From contig JACYXH010000506.1 of assembly GCA_026745465.1 (NCBI GenBank), positions 62,001 through 126,000 of the forward strand: 64,000 nucleotides of DNA, in the 5' to 3' direction. Under the pieces are notes generated by a model that saw nothing but the letters and a program-made list of their open reading frames with translations, searched no databases and was not told the DNA's origin. How positions within the stretch are numbered: the first letter of the stretch is position 1; every line of letters begins with the position of its first letter. This document shows positions 33,178-43,905 of this stretch, in pieces. This DNA comes from Lota lota (Eukaryota; Chordata; Actinopteri; Gadiformes; Lotidae). The position numbers and the translations under genes were made by a program.

Positions 33178-33397
33178 TGTAGCAACCCTGTTTATATGTG
33201 TTCACGCACCACACAGGTTGTTTTGATTAACTCTCTTTATTTTATCGCGGGCACACGTTTCGAACTCTGTAACACACGAACATGAACTTCCCCACCCTGT
33301 AACCCGGATATACAACTCTTAGGCCCGCCCCCTTCTCCTGAACACCCAATCAGAACATCAACACAATATAGACAAACACGCACTCAGAACCGTTACA
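33178..33397 (-). repeat. 5' LTR of gypsy element
   Basis: 219/220 identical to the 3' LTR. It should hold the element's promoter. It is followed on the element strand by TTTGGTGTCAGAAG, the presumed primer-binding region. Confidence 0.95.
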
Positions 33398-34306
33398 CTA
33401 TGCCCTTTTTAAACGCGCATTTTATGACACCATCAAGGCATATAAACAGTTATATAATTATAAGCACGTGGAAAAGTATACCGTGTATAGCATAATAACA
33501 AGTCGCCATGCCCAATATTGACACTGAGGTATTTCAAAGTAAAAGCCTTGCTTTCCCTTGGGGCTGACGGAGATTACAGATGTTGGTGACTAGCTGCTCT
33601 CAGGCGTCACAGTGCGGAGGCCTGCTGTGAAGGGGGCGGGATGACGTGGACGTGTGGGAGGAGATTCGGGATAATTTCGTCCAGTAGCGACCCTGTGGTC
33701 GGGGGTCACGTGGGTGTTCCGCATCGAAGCGTCCAATGGGCGTCCATATTAAAAGTTGCTCGCGCTGGTGACGAGAAATAATTGGCAAACCCCGGTAAGG
33801 TCGATTAGATCCGTGGGGAGAAGCCTTTGAACTCTCTGAGGCCGCTTCACGGCGTAAGGCGACCCCCTCCAAGGACTACTGAAGCTTTTATTCCGTTCCA
33901 CCGTGACCTTCTCAACGTTTGTTCATCGTTTCCCACCAGGTAGTAGGCCACGTTCATTTCTGTTGAGGTTACATTGTGTGTCTTTTTTTAAACTAGCCAA
34001 GCACGGCCCATGCAAAACAGTCGCATATCCTATAGCTGACCTGTTATCTAACATTTGTCTTGCAGTCTGTTCGTTTGAGGTTCTGTTCAATGTGATGCTC
34101 TTCGCCTTGTTGCTAAAGTCAGCTTGTATTTCCATTGAAAGTTGTTGTTTGAATGTTAAGCTTTAAGCAATTGCTTGAACAATTGTTGCATTGGAAAAGA
34201 AAAATAAAAGAAAAAAAGCAGTCACAGGAGGTATTCACAGCCCACGCGCCGCCTTTCCCAGTGGCCGCGAGCAAATCGCCAGCGTGGTCGTCACTCATCA
34301 CCGCCG
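33398..34306. other. No gene recognised
   Basis: Includes a GC-rich stretch at 33600-33880 that might be a promoter or first exon, but I cannot support an exon. Confidence 0.35.
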
Positions 34307-34495
34307 CGTCTCACAAAATGCTCGGTCGAGGTCGGACTCGAACCGGCGACCCTACGTCCGTGCCGTGTCTCACAAAATGCTCGGTCGATGTCGGACTCTA
34401 ACCGGCGACCCTACGTCCGTGCCGTGTCTCGCTAAATGCTCGGTCGGTGTCGGACTCGAACCGGCGACCCTACGTCCGTGCCTCGCAAAATCCAT
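34307..34495. repeat. Tandem of three about 60-bp tRNA-arm-like units
   Basis: The unit CTCACAAAATGCTCGGTCG-AGGTCGGACTCGAACCGGCG-ACCCTACGTCCGTGCCGTGT is repeated at about 34312, 34371 and 34430. The reverse complement contains CCGGTTCGAGTCCGACC, resembling a tRNA T-arm/B-box. It may be a SINE-head fragment that was tandemly amplified. Confidence 0.75.
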
Positions 34496-34676
34496 ACGTG
34501 GCGGATACAGTGAGCTTGGTAGCTGCGGTAAGAGGGCATTTGCATGCCTTATAAACTGGTTTACCGAAAGCAAACACATCTGCCCAGCCTGCGTTGTAGA
34601 GAGGCCTCTGTTTGCATAGGCGAACGTCAAACCAATGCATCCAATTATATTGTGAAATATAAAGAACCAGATAGAC

Positions 34677-34688
34677 ACACACACACAC

Positions 34689-34727
<39 letters not shown>
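34677..34727. repeat. (CA)n microsatellite
   Basis: About 50 bp of CA repeat followed by GAGAGAGACACA. Confidence 0.95.
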
Positions 34728-34728
<1 letters not shown>

Positions 34729-35064
34729 GAGAGAGAGACACAAAGGCACAGAGACACACACAGACAGTGGTTACATAGTAGATGCCGTTTATGTGTGATA
34801 TTTTGCCACCTGCTGGCGAATTACGCTTCAGATCAATCACTTTAATTGACACTGTGACGTCACGGAACGAGACATCGACACCAACATTTGATCACATGTC
34901 AAGGGAGGTGTCCTCTGTGTGCATGCCAAGTTCCCGCGGAGATATAGGCGTTGCCAATCCGCAATAATAATAATAGCCAACCGCGACAATAGCAACAGGC
35001 ATCCACAGTCCCTCCTCCCCCTGCTGATTCTGTCTTCCGATAGGCTGTCCAGCTCCGGGCCGCC

Positions 35065-37473
35065 ATGAGCTGGAGCTTCATCACGCAACTGCTGGACGAG
35101 ATCTCCAACCACTCCACCTTCTTGGGCAAGGCGTGGCTGACGGTGCTGGTCGTCTTCCGCATCGTGCTGACGGCGGTGGGCGGCGAGACCATCTACGGCG
35201 ACGAGCAGAGCAGCTTCGTGTGCAACACGAAACAGCCCGGCTGTGAGAACGTGTGCTACAACGCCTTCGCGCCGCTCTCGCACGCCCGCTTCTGGGTCTT
35301 CCAGGTGAGCCCCTCCCCTCGCCGACCGGCGGAACGTTTCCCCACAGGGGGTGGACGTTTCACCGAGCTGGTTTACCTGACAAACCCCCCCCCCCCCCCC
35401 CCAGGTGCTCATGATTACCACGCCCACCATCATGTACCTGGGCTTCGCCACGCACAAGGTTGCCCGCATGGGCGACGCCCGGTACCGGCCGACCCGCGGC
35501 GATGAGGAGGCGATGGGAGACAGCGAGGAGGACCCCTTGATGGAGGAGGAGATGGAGCCGGATAAGGACAAGGGTACGCTGGAGTGATGCAGAGCTTTAG
35601 CATGCTGAGCTAAAAACGATTGATGCTTTCACTTTGGGACCAGTGTATAATGTGCATGCTGTATTATTCATTTGTAAGCATGGGTGACCCCAGTGGGAAT
35701 GGAACCCCCTACCCTAGTAGTGGTAGTAGTGTTAGTGCCTGGCTCTGCACATGACTTCATCAGGACTTATTCAGTAGTTACATTGGTGTCTCTTGGCATG
35801 TCCTCCTGGTCTCTCCTCCTGGTGTCTCTTGGCATGTCCTCCTGGTCTCTCCTCCTGGTGTCTCTTGGCATGTCCTCCTGGTCTCTCCTCCTGGTGTTTC
35901 TTGGCCTCTCCTCCTGGTTTCTCTTGGCTTGTCCTCTTGGTCTCTCCTCCTGGTGTCTCTTGGCATGTCCTCCTGGTCTCTCCTCCTGGTGTCTCTTGGC
36001 TTGTCCTCCTGGTCTCTCCTCCTGGTGCCTCTTGTCTTCCTGGTGTCTCTTGGCTTGTCCTCCTGGCCTCTCCTCCTGGTGTCTCTTGGCTTGTCCTCCT
36101 GGTCTCTCCTCCTGGTGTCTCTTGTCCTCCTGGTCTCTCCTCCTGGTGTCTCCTGGCCTCTCCTCCTGGTGTCTCTTGTCCTCCTGGTGTCTCTTGTCCT
36201 TGTGGTGTCTCCTGGTGTCTCTTGTCCTCCTGGTCTCTCCTCCTGGTGTCTCCTGGCCTCTCCTCCTGGTGTCTCTTGTCCTCCTGGTGTCTCTTGTCCT
36301 CCTGGTGTCGCTTGTCCTCCTGGTCTCTCCTCCTGGTGTCTCCTGGCCTCTCCTCCTGGTGTCTCTTGTCCTCCTGGTGTCTCCCCCTGCAGGCCAGGAG
36401 AAGCACGACGGCCGGCGTCAGATCCAGCGCGACGGCCTGATGAAGGTCTACGTCTGCCAGCTCCTGTCCCGCGCCGCCTTGGAGGTGGCGTTCCTCTACG
36501 GCCAGTATGTCCTGTACGGCTTCGGCGTGGCGCCGGACTACAAGTGCAAGCGGGCGCCGTGCCCCCACACGGTGGACTGCTTTGTGTCGCGGCCCACCGA
36601 GAAGACCATCTTCCTGCTGGCGATGTACGTGGTGTCCTTCCTCTGCCTGCTCCTCACCGTCCTAGAGATGGTGCACCTCGGCGTGGGCGGCGTCCGCGAC
36701 ACCTTCCGCCGCCGCGCCACCCTGCCGTCCCTCCCCAAGCCGCCGCCGCCGCCGCCCGCCTCGGCGATCCCGGTCTACCACTCCGCCGTGGAGCGGGACC
36801 GGCCCAAGGAGGAGGCAGGCGGGGCTTCTGCCGCTGGCGGGCTCCGGGCAGACGAGTCCCGGGGGGGAGGGGGTCAGCGGCCCGGAGCTGGACCACCAGC
36901 GGCGCCGCATAAGGCGGGTCCAGCAGAAGCTGGAGCTGGTGTGCCAGCTGGAGGAGCGCAGCCCGTCTCGGAGCAGCGGGAGCCAGGAGCCAACAGCGGC
37001 CGAGCAGAACCGGCACAATCTCGCCGAGGGGAAGCGCGGCCAGAAAGGTAGCACGTGGAAATATTTACATCTTGAGAGATGGACACTTAAAGCTGCAGTG
37101 TGCAGTGGCCATTTGTGGTGAGGTTATGAACTGCAACCAACTGAACCCCCCTCACCTCTCCCCTTCCAATTACCTTGAAGAAGCTATGGTGGCCTGTAAG
37201 GGGCCAGTAGGTTCTACCTTTTTAATTCTCCATTAAAGGGCATCAAACACAAGCAGTGGCGCCCCCTCTGGCGACCACAGGTTATTGCAATAATGTTGCT
37301 GATTGGTTCAAATGAATCACATGGCCTACATGTGCATTCATGTACAATACCTGCAGTACTAATGGATGATCTGTGTTTTTCCAGGAGTCCATGCCCGAGC
37401 GAGCGTCCCACCGGCCCCAAACGCACAAGGACATGCAAAAAAGGTCGAACAACCCTGGAAAACCAGACTGTGA
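35065..37473 (+). CDS. gjc4: Gamma-class connexin (cx43.4/gjc4-like)
   Basis: A gap-junction hemichannel subunit with four membrane spans. Exon 1, 35065-35304, begins after GGGCCGCC and carries [19 protein letters not shown], the first span and the first loop cysteines ([16 protein letters not shown]). Exon 2, 35405-35573, holds the second span and an acidic intracellular loop ([17 protein letters not shown]). Exon 3, from 36393, carries [20 protein letters not shown], the second loop ([20 protein letters not shown]) and the fourth span. The loop sequence resembles fish cx43.4 more than cx45/cx47. In the tail, a G run at 36861-36867 and nearby Gs shift the frame. Beyond it, another frame reads [20 protein letters not shown] and ends at a donor after 37047; a terminal exon 37385-37473 then fits in phase, but tentatively. 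Intron 2 is a minisatellite. Confidence 0.85.
35788..36385. repeat. CTCTCCTCCTGGTGTCTCTTGG minisatellite in connexin intron 2
   Basis: About 600 bp of units of roughly 15-36 bp made of CTCCTGGTCTCTCCTCCTGG and TGTCTCTTGGCATGTC. All six frames stay largely open, so long Leu/Ser-rich or Gln/Glu-rich translations here are not proteins. Confidence 0.93.
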
Positions 37474-38580
37474 GAGACGGAGAGGTGTGTGTGAGAGGGA
37501 GAGAGAAATGTGCATTTCAGTGTTAAAAGCCCATCCCAGACAACAAATCCAATCCAAAGAAACCATGGAAGTGTCCAGAGTGTTCAGTGAGCACACTACA
37601 TGTTGAAGGCAGGGTACTCTTGTGTTGCGTTGGCACAGCTATGGGCTTTAGTCATGGCTGACCCCTGCCTTGTCCGTTAACTTTTACTTTTTTGAAAGGG
37701 GTTCTACTCTCCCACCAGGCAAAGTTATAGATCATTGTTTTCCTCACTTTCAAATGTGTTGGTGGTGAGTGTGTGTGTGGTGTCGTCTTGTGTTGTTATG
37801 TCACCACATTACATTTCAACCCAATATTTGTGCGTAGATTTGTAATTTGTAATGAAGTATTACGCAGAAATTTAAATTAAGATGTTTACCTGGGAAAAAT
37901 TTCTACAGTGACTGGATGGTGTTTGGTTTGACGAGACCGTACTATTACAAATGTTGGCCTTTGAGTGTTGAGCTTTACGTTTTATTTTGTTCTTTTTACA
38001 TTAGGTAACAACATACTTCTCTGATCATTATTTTAAATGGTTTGGCTTTGTAATTTTCTAATGGCCAGTTAATAAATGCATATGAAGTGAAATTGTCCCA
38101 AACAAACATTTCTTGCTACATTTTGCACCACCAAAGTTGAGGTTTTCTAAATGTCTGATTTTGACAGACATTCTCAGGCTGTCATGGGTAGCATTGACTA
38201 ATATTTATTCATTGTTAATTTGTTGCTGTGAAGAGGGCAGGGTTGACACATCCACCAAGTGACAGACAAATACATTTCGGCAAGGTGTCCACAGGTAGAG
38301 GGACATGAAGGCCAAAAAGTCCAGTTGTCAAACATACATTATTTTAAACATGGATTGATGGCGTAGCAGGGCTGTGAAAGTGGTTCCACCTTCAGCCTTC
38401 ACTGCCCACCAGTGGTGCTAACACTAAATGTCCACGTCTCAGTGGAGTTTATTTATGCGTACATAAACCATACAAGCGTATGCTAGCATAGCATCATGGC
38501 AGAAATGTGGGAAGGCAAAGCGACAAGAACAGTATTTGCGGGGTCTTCATGGGTGGAGTAATGGAGCTATAAAGCAGGTG
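37474..38580. other. Connexin 3' flank, no gene seen
   Basis: AT-rich with no supported exon. It probably includes the connexin 3' UTR. Confidence 0.4.
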
Positions 38581-38581
38581 A

Positions 38582-38640
38582 GGGAATGAAGCAGGAGCCG
38601 ACACGGTACTTGATTGCCCGACAATGGTCTACTACGGTCT
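38582..38640 (+). repeat. About 58-bp direct repeat, copy 1
   Basis: GAATGAAGCAGGAGCCGACA and the following bases through AATGGTCTACTAC recur at 39041-39096. The two copies bracket the inhibin-alpha relic. Confidence 0.85.
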
Positions 38641-38671
38641 TGAATGTATATTTCATGGTATAGTCTACTGT

Positions 38672-38942
38672 TTAGACGCAGCTGCACTCTGCATGTGTTG
38701 TGTTGGGCCGAGTCTCATACTTGAACGAGCACCCTCCATCCGAGGTGGTACGTGATCCTCAACGATCTCACGGACTCTGGGACCGGGGCGCAGTGCTGTC
38801 GGATCCCCAGCAGGGCGGCGCCGCCGCGGTCGGGGGCCGAGCAGTTACCGTGGCAATAGCCGAAAGTCACCGCCTTGGGGTGGACGGTCCGGTTTCCCCG
38901 GCCCAGGTCGTCAAAGCTGATGTGGACCTGGTCCCGCCGTCA
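38672..38942 (-). pseudogene. inha: Inhibin alpha mature-domain relic
   Basis: Inhibin alpha is the TGF-beta-family subunit that suppresses FSH. The minus strand encodes HISFDDLG, then VHPKAVTFGYCHGNCSAP, then HCAPVPESVRSLRIT, the hallmark ISF..LG / F.YCHG.C / CAP.P pattern of inhibin alpha. One base later, in another frame, come TSDGGCSFKYETRPN and HAECSCV followed by TAA (38674-38672), the usual C-terminus. Two lesions: an in-frame TGA (38942-38940) where the first cysteine of the mature domain is expected, and a one-base shift near 38737-38745. The Trp of the LGW motif is changed to Arg. The propeptide exon is not seen. It is a decayed fragment, unless the lesions are sequencing errors. 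Confidence 0.7.
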
Positions 38943-39040
38943 GTCTCTGCTCTGTTGGCTGCTGCTGAGTCCCTGGTCCTGGTCTCCTGGTCCTGAGTCC
39001 TGGTCTCCTGGTCCACAGGGACCAGGGGCCGCGGTGTGGA

Positions 39041-39096
39041 ATGAAGCAGGAGCCCACACGGTACTAGATTGCACAGTAATGGTCTACTACTCTGCA
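39041..39096 (+). repeat. About 58-bp direct repeat, copy 2
   Basis: Copy of 38582-38640 with several substitutions. An inverted 25-bp piece of the inhibin relic (GGGTGCTCGTTCAAGTATGA...) occurs further right, near 39379-39403. Confidence 0.8.
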
Positions 39097-39412
39097 TTGA
39101 GTTCTGTGTCAGTGTGGCTTCAGCACTGGGTCCCCTCTGGACCCCGCCAGCGTCACACTACTCTTCATTCTTCTAGGGGACTGTTGACCCGTTTATTGAT
39201 CTACGTCAGTGTTGAATCAGGATAAAATTCCATTACAATTAGATCATTTTTTAATTTGATCCTAATCTGATTCGTTTTCCTGATTGCCATATATTTAATA
39301 TTTAGGTCGGTGCAATACTGCCTTCCATCGGCTTGATGAACAGACATTATGAGTATGGCGTAGGGAACTGTTTTAATAGGGTGCTCGTTCAAGTATGAAA
39401 CTCTGCCTGACT

Positions 39413-39414
<2 letters not shown>

Positions 39415-39451
<37 letters not shown>

Positions 39452-39504
39452 GCCCCTGGGTACACCTACACACACACACACACAGACTGGCCCCTGTGGT
39501 ACAC

Positions 39505-39538
<34 letters not shown>

Positions 39539-39770
39539 GCCCCGTGGTACACCTACACACACACACACACACACACAGGCCTTGTGATACACCTACACAC
39601 ACACACTGGCCATGTGACACACCTACACACACACACACACACAGACTGGCCCTGTGGTACACCTACACACACACACACACTGGCCCTGTGGTACACCTAC
39701 ACACACACACACACACACACACAGGCCCTGTGCTACACCTACACACACACACACTGGCCCTGTGACACAC

Positions 39771-39814
<44 letters not shown>

Positions 39815-39890
39815 GCCCTGTGGTTACACCTACACACACCACACACACACACTGGCCCTGTGGTACACCTACACACACACACACACATGG
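39415..39890. repeat. (CA)n-TGGCCCTGTGGTACACCTA compound minisatellite
   Basis: About 11 CA tracts separated by an almost invariant TGGCCCTGTGGTACACCTA spacer. The His/Thr-rich open frames are artefacts. Confidence 0.95.
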
Positions 39891-40246
39891 ACTACACTTA
39901 CACATCACTTCTAGTACCTAGAAGAACTAGTTTATTTAATTCAAACCAATCTTATTAAATGCACACACCGTTACAGCGCACATTGCAGAACCACACACGG
40001 TAAGCCCTTATTAAACAAATTGCCAAAAGATCACAGGGACTATTTTGTTTGAGGTATATCGGGGCCTTTACATTTAGCTTTGTGTTTCTGTGGACTCTCC
40101 AAAACCAGCTTACTCAAATGTTTCCGCAGAGAAACATTCCGTGTAATAATCGCCCTCCACAATAAAAGAGAGACATTGCCATGTGTACAGAACAAAAACG
40201 CTTTAAAATCTTTATTTATACATTCCCTAACAGTTCCTAACTGTTG

Positions 40247-40255
40247 TCAGTGTGT

Positions 40256-40297
<42 letters not shown>

Positions 40298-40442
40298 ATG
40301 TGAGTGTGTGTTTGTGTGTGTGTGTGTGCATGTGAGTGTGTTTGTGTGCGTGTTTGTGTGTGCATGTGAGTGTGTGTTTGTGTGTGTGTGCGTGCATGTG
40401 AGTGTGAGTGTGCATGTGAGTGTGTGAGTGCATGTGAGTGTG
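40247..40442. repeat. (GT)n microsatellite with GCATGTGAGTGTG
   Basis: TG repeats with regularly spaced CATGTGAG interruptions. Confidence 0.95.
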
Positions 40443-40596
40443 TGGGCAGGGCTAATGTGGCAGCCAGTTCAGGGAGGATGTAGAGCTGAATTAGGAGAAT
40501 GGGCGACGCCCACGGCGAGCTCTGCCCATATGTAGACGTCTCTGGTGTCGCCGTGGCTGCCTGGAGATGACAAAGTAGAACAGGGGGATGAACACC

Positions 40597-40722
40597 ACAG
40601 AAGAAGAATAGCATAGTCAATACCACAGAAGAACAATAGCATAGTCAATACCACAGAAAAAGAATAGCATAGCCAATACCACAGAAGAAGAATAGCATAG
40701 TCAATACCACAGAAGAAGAGAG
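40597..40722. repeat. 30-bp tandem repeat, four copies
   Basis: ACCACAGAAGAAGAATAGCA-TAGTCAAT is repeated four times. The same core is embedded in the 90-bp units at 41191-41506. Confidence 0.9.
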
Positions 40723-41190
40723 AGCGGCGAATGTCGAGACCCTTTCAAAATACAGCACTAGAAAACAATTTGACCGAACAGAAGTTACAGACATGTAATT
40801 ACTTTAAAGTAATAAGCATAGCTATTGACTTTCCACTCATCATTTAGATTATTTTATTAGACAGACATCTGTTTAGAAAGAGCTGTTACCTGAGCCTGGC
40901 AGGAAGTGTTGACCTGCTGGCCAGTGTGTTCTGAGTGGTTGATGGGTGAGGGATTGTACCTGACCAATGAGAGCAGATAAACACGATGAACCTTTATAGC
41001 GGACGTGTGTGTCTTTTGGATTATGATGCGGACATTCACAGGAGAGGGATGTTGAAGATGTTTTAAAAAAGACTTGAAGTATTTGTTTCACTGTTTTTAT
41101 TGCAGAAGTGCTGGCTAGGCGGCTGACAAACTGAAGCTATTTACGAGCAGTCGTGAATATTATTAATTTCAAGATGATCTAGGAGATGAA

Positions 41191-41506
41191 CGACACACAA
41201 GCCAACACATGGACACAGGTTCACGCCTTCTTGGCCCCATTTTGTAGAAGAAGAATAGTGTAGTCAATACCACAGAAGAAGACCACACAAGCCAACACAC
41301 GGACACAGGTTCACGCCTTCTTGGCCCCATTATGTAGAAGAAGAATAGCGTAGTCAATACCACAGAAGAAGACCACACAAGCCAACACACGGACACAGGT
41401 TCACGCCTTCTTGGCCCCTTATGTAGAAGAAGAATAGCGTAGTCAATACCACAGAAGAAGACCGCACAAAGCCAACACACGGACACAGGTTCACGCCTTC
41501 TTGGCC
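41191..41506. repeat. 90-bp tandem repeat, about 3.5 copies
   Basis: The unit joins CCAACACACGGACACAGGTT-CACGCCTTCTTGGCCCC to GTAGAAGAAGAATAGCGTAG-TCAATACCACAGAAGAA. It shares its second half with the 30-bp array at 40597. Confidence 0.92.
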
Positions 41507-42012
41507 CCCAACTGTCATGTGTGTCAGCACTTAACCTCTCCTGCTCGGTCAGCTGCTAACTATTTCTGATGCCTGAATGTTTACCTGCAACACGTGCACT
41601 AATGCCCCCGATAACGTGCACTTTACAAATCAATCACGTGCCTCAGAAAGGACCAGATGGAGAGTTATGGGGAAAACATCTGGATTCATTTACACGGTGA
41701 CCTCAAAGTCAGCGGGCTGTGACGGGGTCATGGGGATCAATTTAAACCCTAGCCGGCACCAACTTGGTTCCCTAGACTCTATACAACCAACTGTATAAAC
41801 ACTGTGCATCGCTAACCATGTATCTACTAGCAATTAGGATTCCCTATAGAGGATGACTTCAGAAGAGAGCATACAGCTAAATAATATGTGCGTAAATAGC
41901 GCAAATATCCCAGAATGCAAAGCACTCGCAGAAGAACGGCAAGAAAAAGGGGGCAGGAAAGTGTGGCGATGTGTTGTGCAGTGACGGTGAAAGTGTGAAT
42001 GAAAGTACACAC

Positions 42013-42787
42013 CCATGCGGCCGTCTTGTGGAGGGCTGATCTGTGACAGGCTGGTGTCAGGCTGGGAGACAGAGGAACAGCATCCATAGTAAACAAGCAA
42101 TGCAAACCTTCAAATGCAGAAGTAAAGAACATTTTGTTTTATTTTTGTATTGAATTGTAAAAACTAAATGTACACACAACTGTTGTCGTTTAATAAAGGG
42201 CACAAAAGGGTTCGTTTTTCTAACAAGTCTCATTTACCGTTGAAGTGTTGAAACGACACAAATCAATTCTTACCTTTTTGAACAGATGTCTTCCATCCGA
42301 TTCCATGTGGTCCACCCTGACAGACACAAATCCCACTCATCAGCCTTGCTTGGTTAACGGGCCTTATTCACTAGCGGCCATCTGGTTGTAAACGCTAGCT
42401 TGGTGGGTAACTGAATGCGGTATTCTGCTTTCAGTTCCCCATCACGCTAGCCATCTATCTTGGACACAATTCAGTTAAATTGCGTTGTGAAGGTTCTCTG
42501 TCTTGTGTCAGTACAATACAACGATGTATAATACACTGTATCTACATCGAGTAATCAGATGAACCGTGAAGACAGATTATGGCCCCTGAGGCATGATATT
42601 CATACTCATATCCACCACAGGATTTCTATGGTGGCTGGCCTCAGAATGATGTACTAATGTCATGTTGAGTAGAAACAAGAACATTTGTTTCAGAAATCCG
42701 GTTAGTCGATCACCCCTGTGTCAACGTCACATGCAAAATTAAAAAAACAAATTCTCAACCGGCCCAGCAAGAAAAGTGTGCTTATTC

Positions 42788-42820
<33 letters not shown>

Positions 42821-43486
42821 TGTGTGTCTATCTGAGTGTGTGTGTGTGTGTGTGTGTGAGTGAGTGAGTGAGTGAGTGAGTGAGTGTGTGTGTGTGTGTG
42901 TGTGTGGATAGCTAGCTTCAGGGCAGGGTAAAGCAATGCGACAACTAAAACTAACATAAGCTAGGAACTATTTGATCTATGATCTATAGTTACAACCAAC
43001 AGCCGAAATATCTCCTTTGTTCGATTGCATTTAGTTAATAGTGGTTAATCGATAAAGATAAAGTTCCATTTCACAGTGAGTGGAGCACGTCGAGAATCAA
43101 ACAGCAGTTTAAAGCGAAGCTTCATAATGTACTTTTAACAGTTCAATGTCAGTTGAAAAATGCATGGCCATGACAATGCATGGAATTGTGGTCCAGGGTA
43201 TCACTATAGAAACATGAAATAGCTTCCTGTGTCCCTTATCACAGCGCTGTGACAGAGATTCAAGAGAAAGAAAAAAGAGAGCTAGGGTTATAGTGAGAGA
43301 GGTTGAAAGGGGGGAGAGGTGAGTGGAGGAGTTATTTCGCAGTGCAAACAATCTGTATCCTGGCTTTAGCGTATTTGACCTTTGACAAATCGAATATTGT
43401 AAAATGCTTGTTGTACTATACATGTCCAGGCGGGGGCGCTATACTCACAGAGTTGCAGTTGAAGAACATCCGGAGGCCGGAGAGAT
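42013..43486 (-). CDS. Candidate downstream exons of rnf212-like gene
   Basis: Three minus-strand segments could continue the gene at 44466-45824. 43449-43486 has a donor GTGAGTAT; joined to the preceding exon it reads SLRPPDVLQLQL. 42274-42316 has acceptor TCTGTCAG and donor AAAAAG|GTAAGA. About 42013-42061 follows TCTCCCAG and in one frame reads PDTSLSQISPPQDGRMG, a Ser/Pro-rich segment typical of RNF212 tails. Phases of the first two are compatible; the third fits that reading only if another exon intervenes. A further candidate lies near 40455-40567. Confidence 0.35.
42790..42905. repeat. (TG)n / (AGTG)n microsatellite
   Basis: TG tracts and seven GAGT units. Confidence 0.95.
42906..43448. 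other. Intronic, nothing recognised
   Basis: No exon or repeat supported. It lies between the candidate rnf212-like exons. Confidence 0.35.
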
Positions 43487-43690
43487 CTGGCTAACTGATC
43501 AAGGACAACACAACACCACTCATATGAAAGCCGTCAAAAAACATCTCTGTTTTCCTCTATCTATCTATCCCTCTATATCTACCTAGATTTAGGGTTACAT
43601 GTATATATAGGGTTACACATATTCTGCACCACATTGCTGTATGTGTGCCTAGCACTGCATCGTTGAGTTGATCCAGACCTACCTGGTGGA

Positions 43691-43905
43691 GTCAGGAGGG
43701 GGTCATTGGACGTGCAGGGCGTGTGGCTGCAGAGACCCATCTGGGGCACAGAGGAAGCTGGGGAACTGGACCAGGAACCACAGGCACCGGAGCGAGTCAG
43801 GAGGGGGTCATTGGACGTGCCGGGTGTGTGGCCGCAGAGACCCATCTGGGGCACAGAGGAAGCTGGGGAACTGGACCAGAACCAGAGACACCGGAGCAAA
43901 CGAGT
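43691..43905. repeat. 105-bp tandem duplication
   Basis: GTCAGGAGGGGGTCATTGGA and the rest of a 105-bp unit occur twice in tandem (43691, 43796), followed by the start of a third copy (GTCAGGAGACG). Open frames span it on both strands, but I see no domain. Confidence 0.9.

Larger units (their letters stand above)
28088..33397 (-). mobile_element. Full-length Ty3/gypsy LTR retrotransposon
   Basis: A 5.3-kb element on the minus strand. Two 220-bp LTRs (33178-33397 and 28088-28307) differ at one base, so insertion was recent. Order 5' to 3': LTR, a primer-binding-like TGGTGTCAGAAG starting at 33175, gag, protease, pol (RT, RNase H, integrase), a G-rich polypurine tract at 28308-28320, LTR. No envelope frame is visible. 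Gag, pro and pol occupy successive -1 frames with slippery heptamers at both overlaps. The flanks are GTAT (left) and CTAT (right), at best a 4-bp target-site duplication with one difference. Confidence 0.95.

Noticed and set aside
34191..34619. 142-codon frame upstream of the connexin
   Set aside because: It spans the tRNA-arm-like tandem units and has no recognised domain.
35684..36390. Apparent long Leu/Ser-rich N-terminal extension of connexin exon 3
   Set aside because: It is intron 2 minisatellite read through. The true exon 3 starts after CCCTGCAG at 36393, in phase with exon 2.
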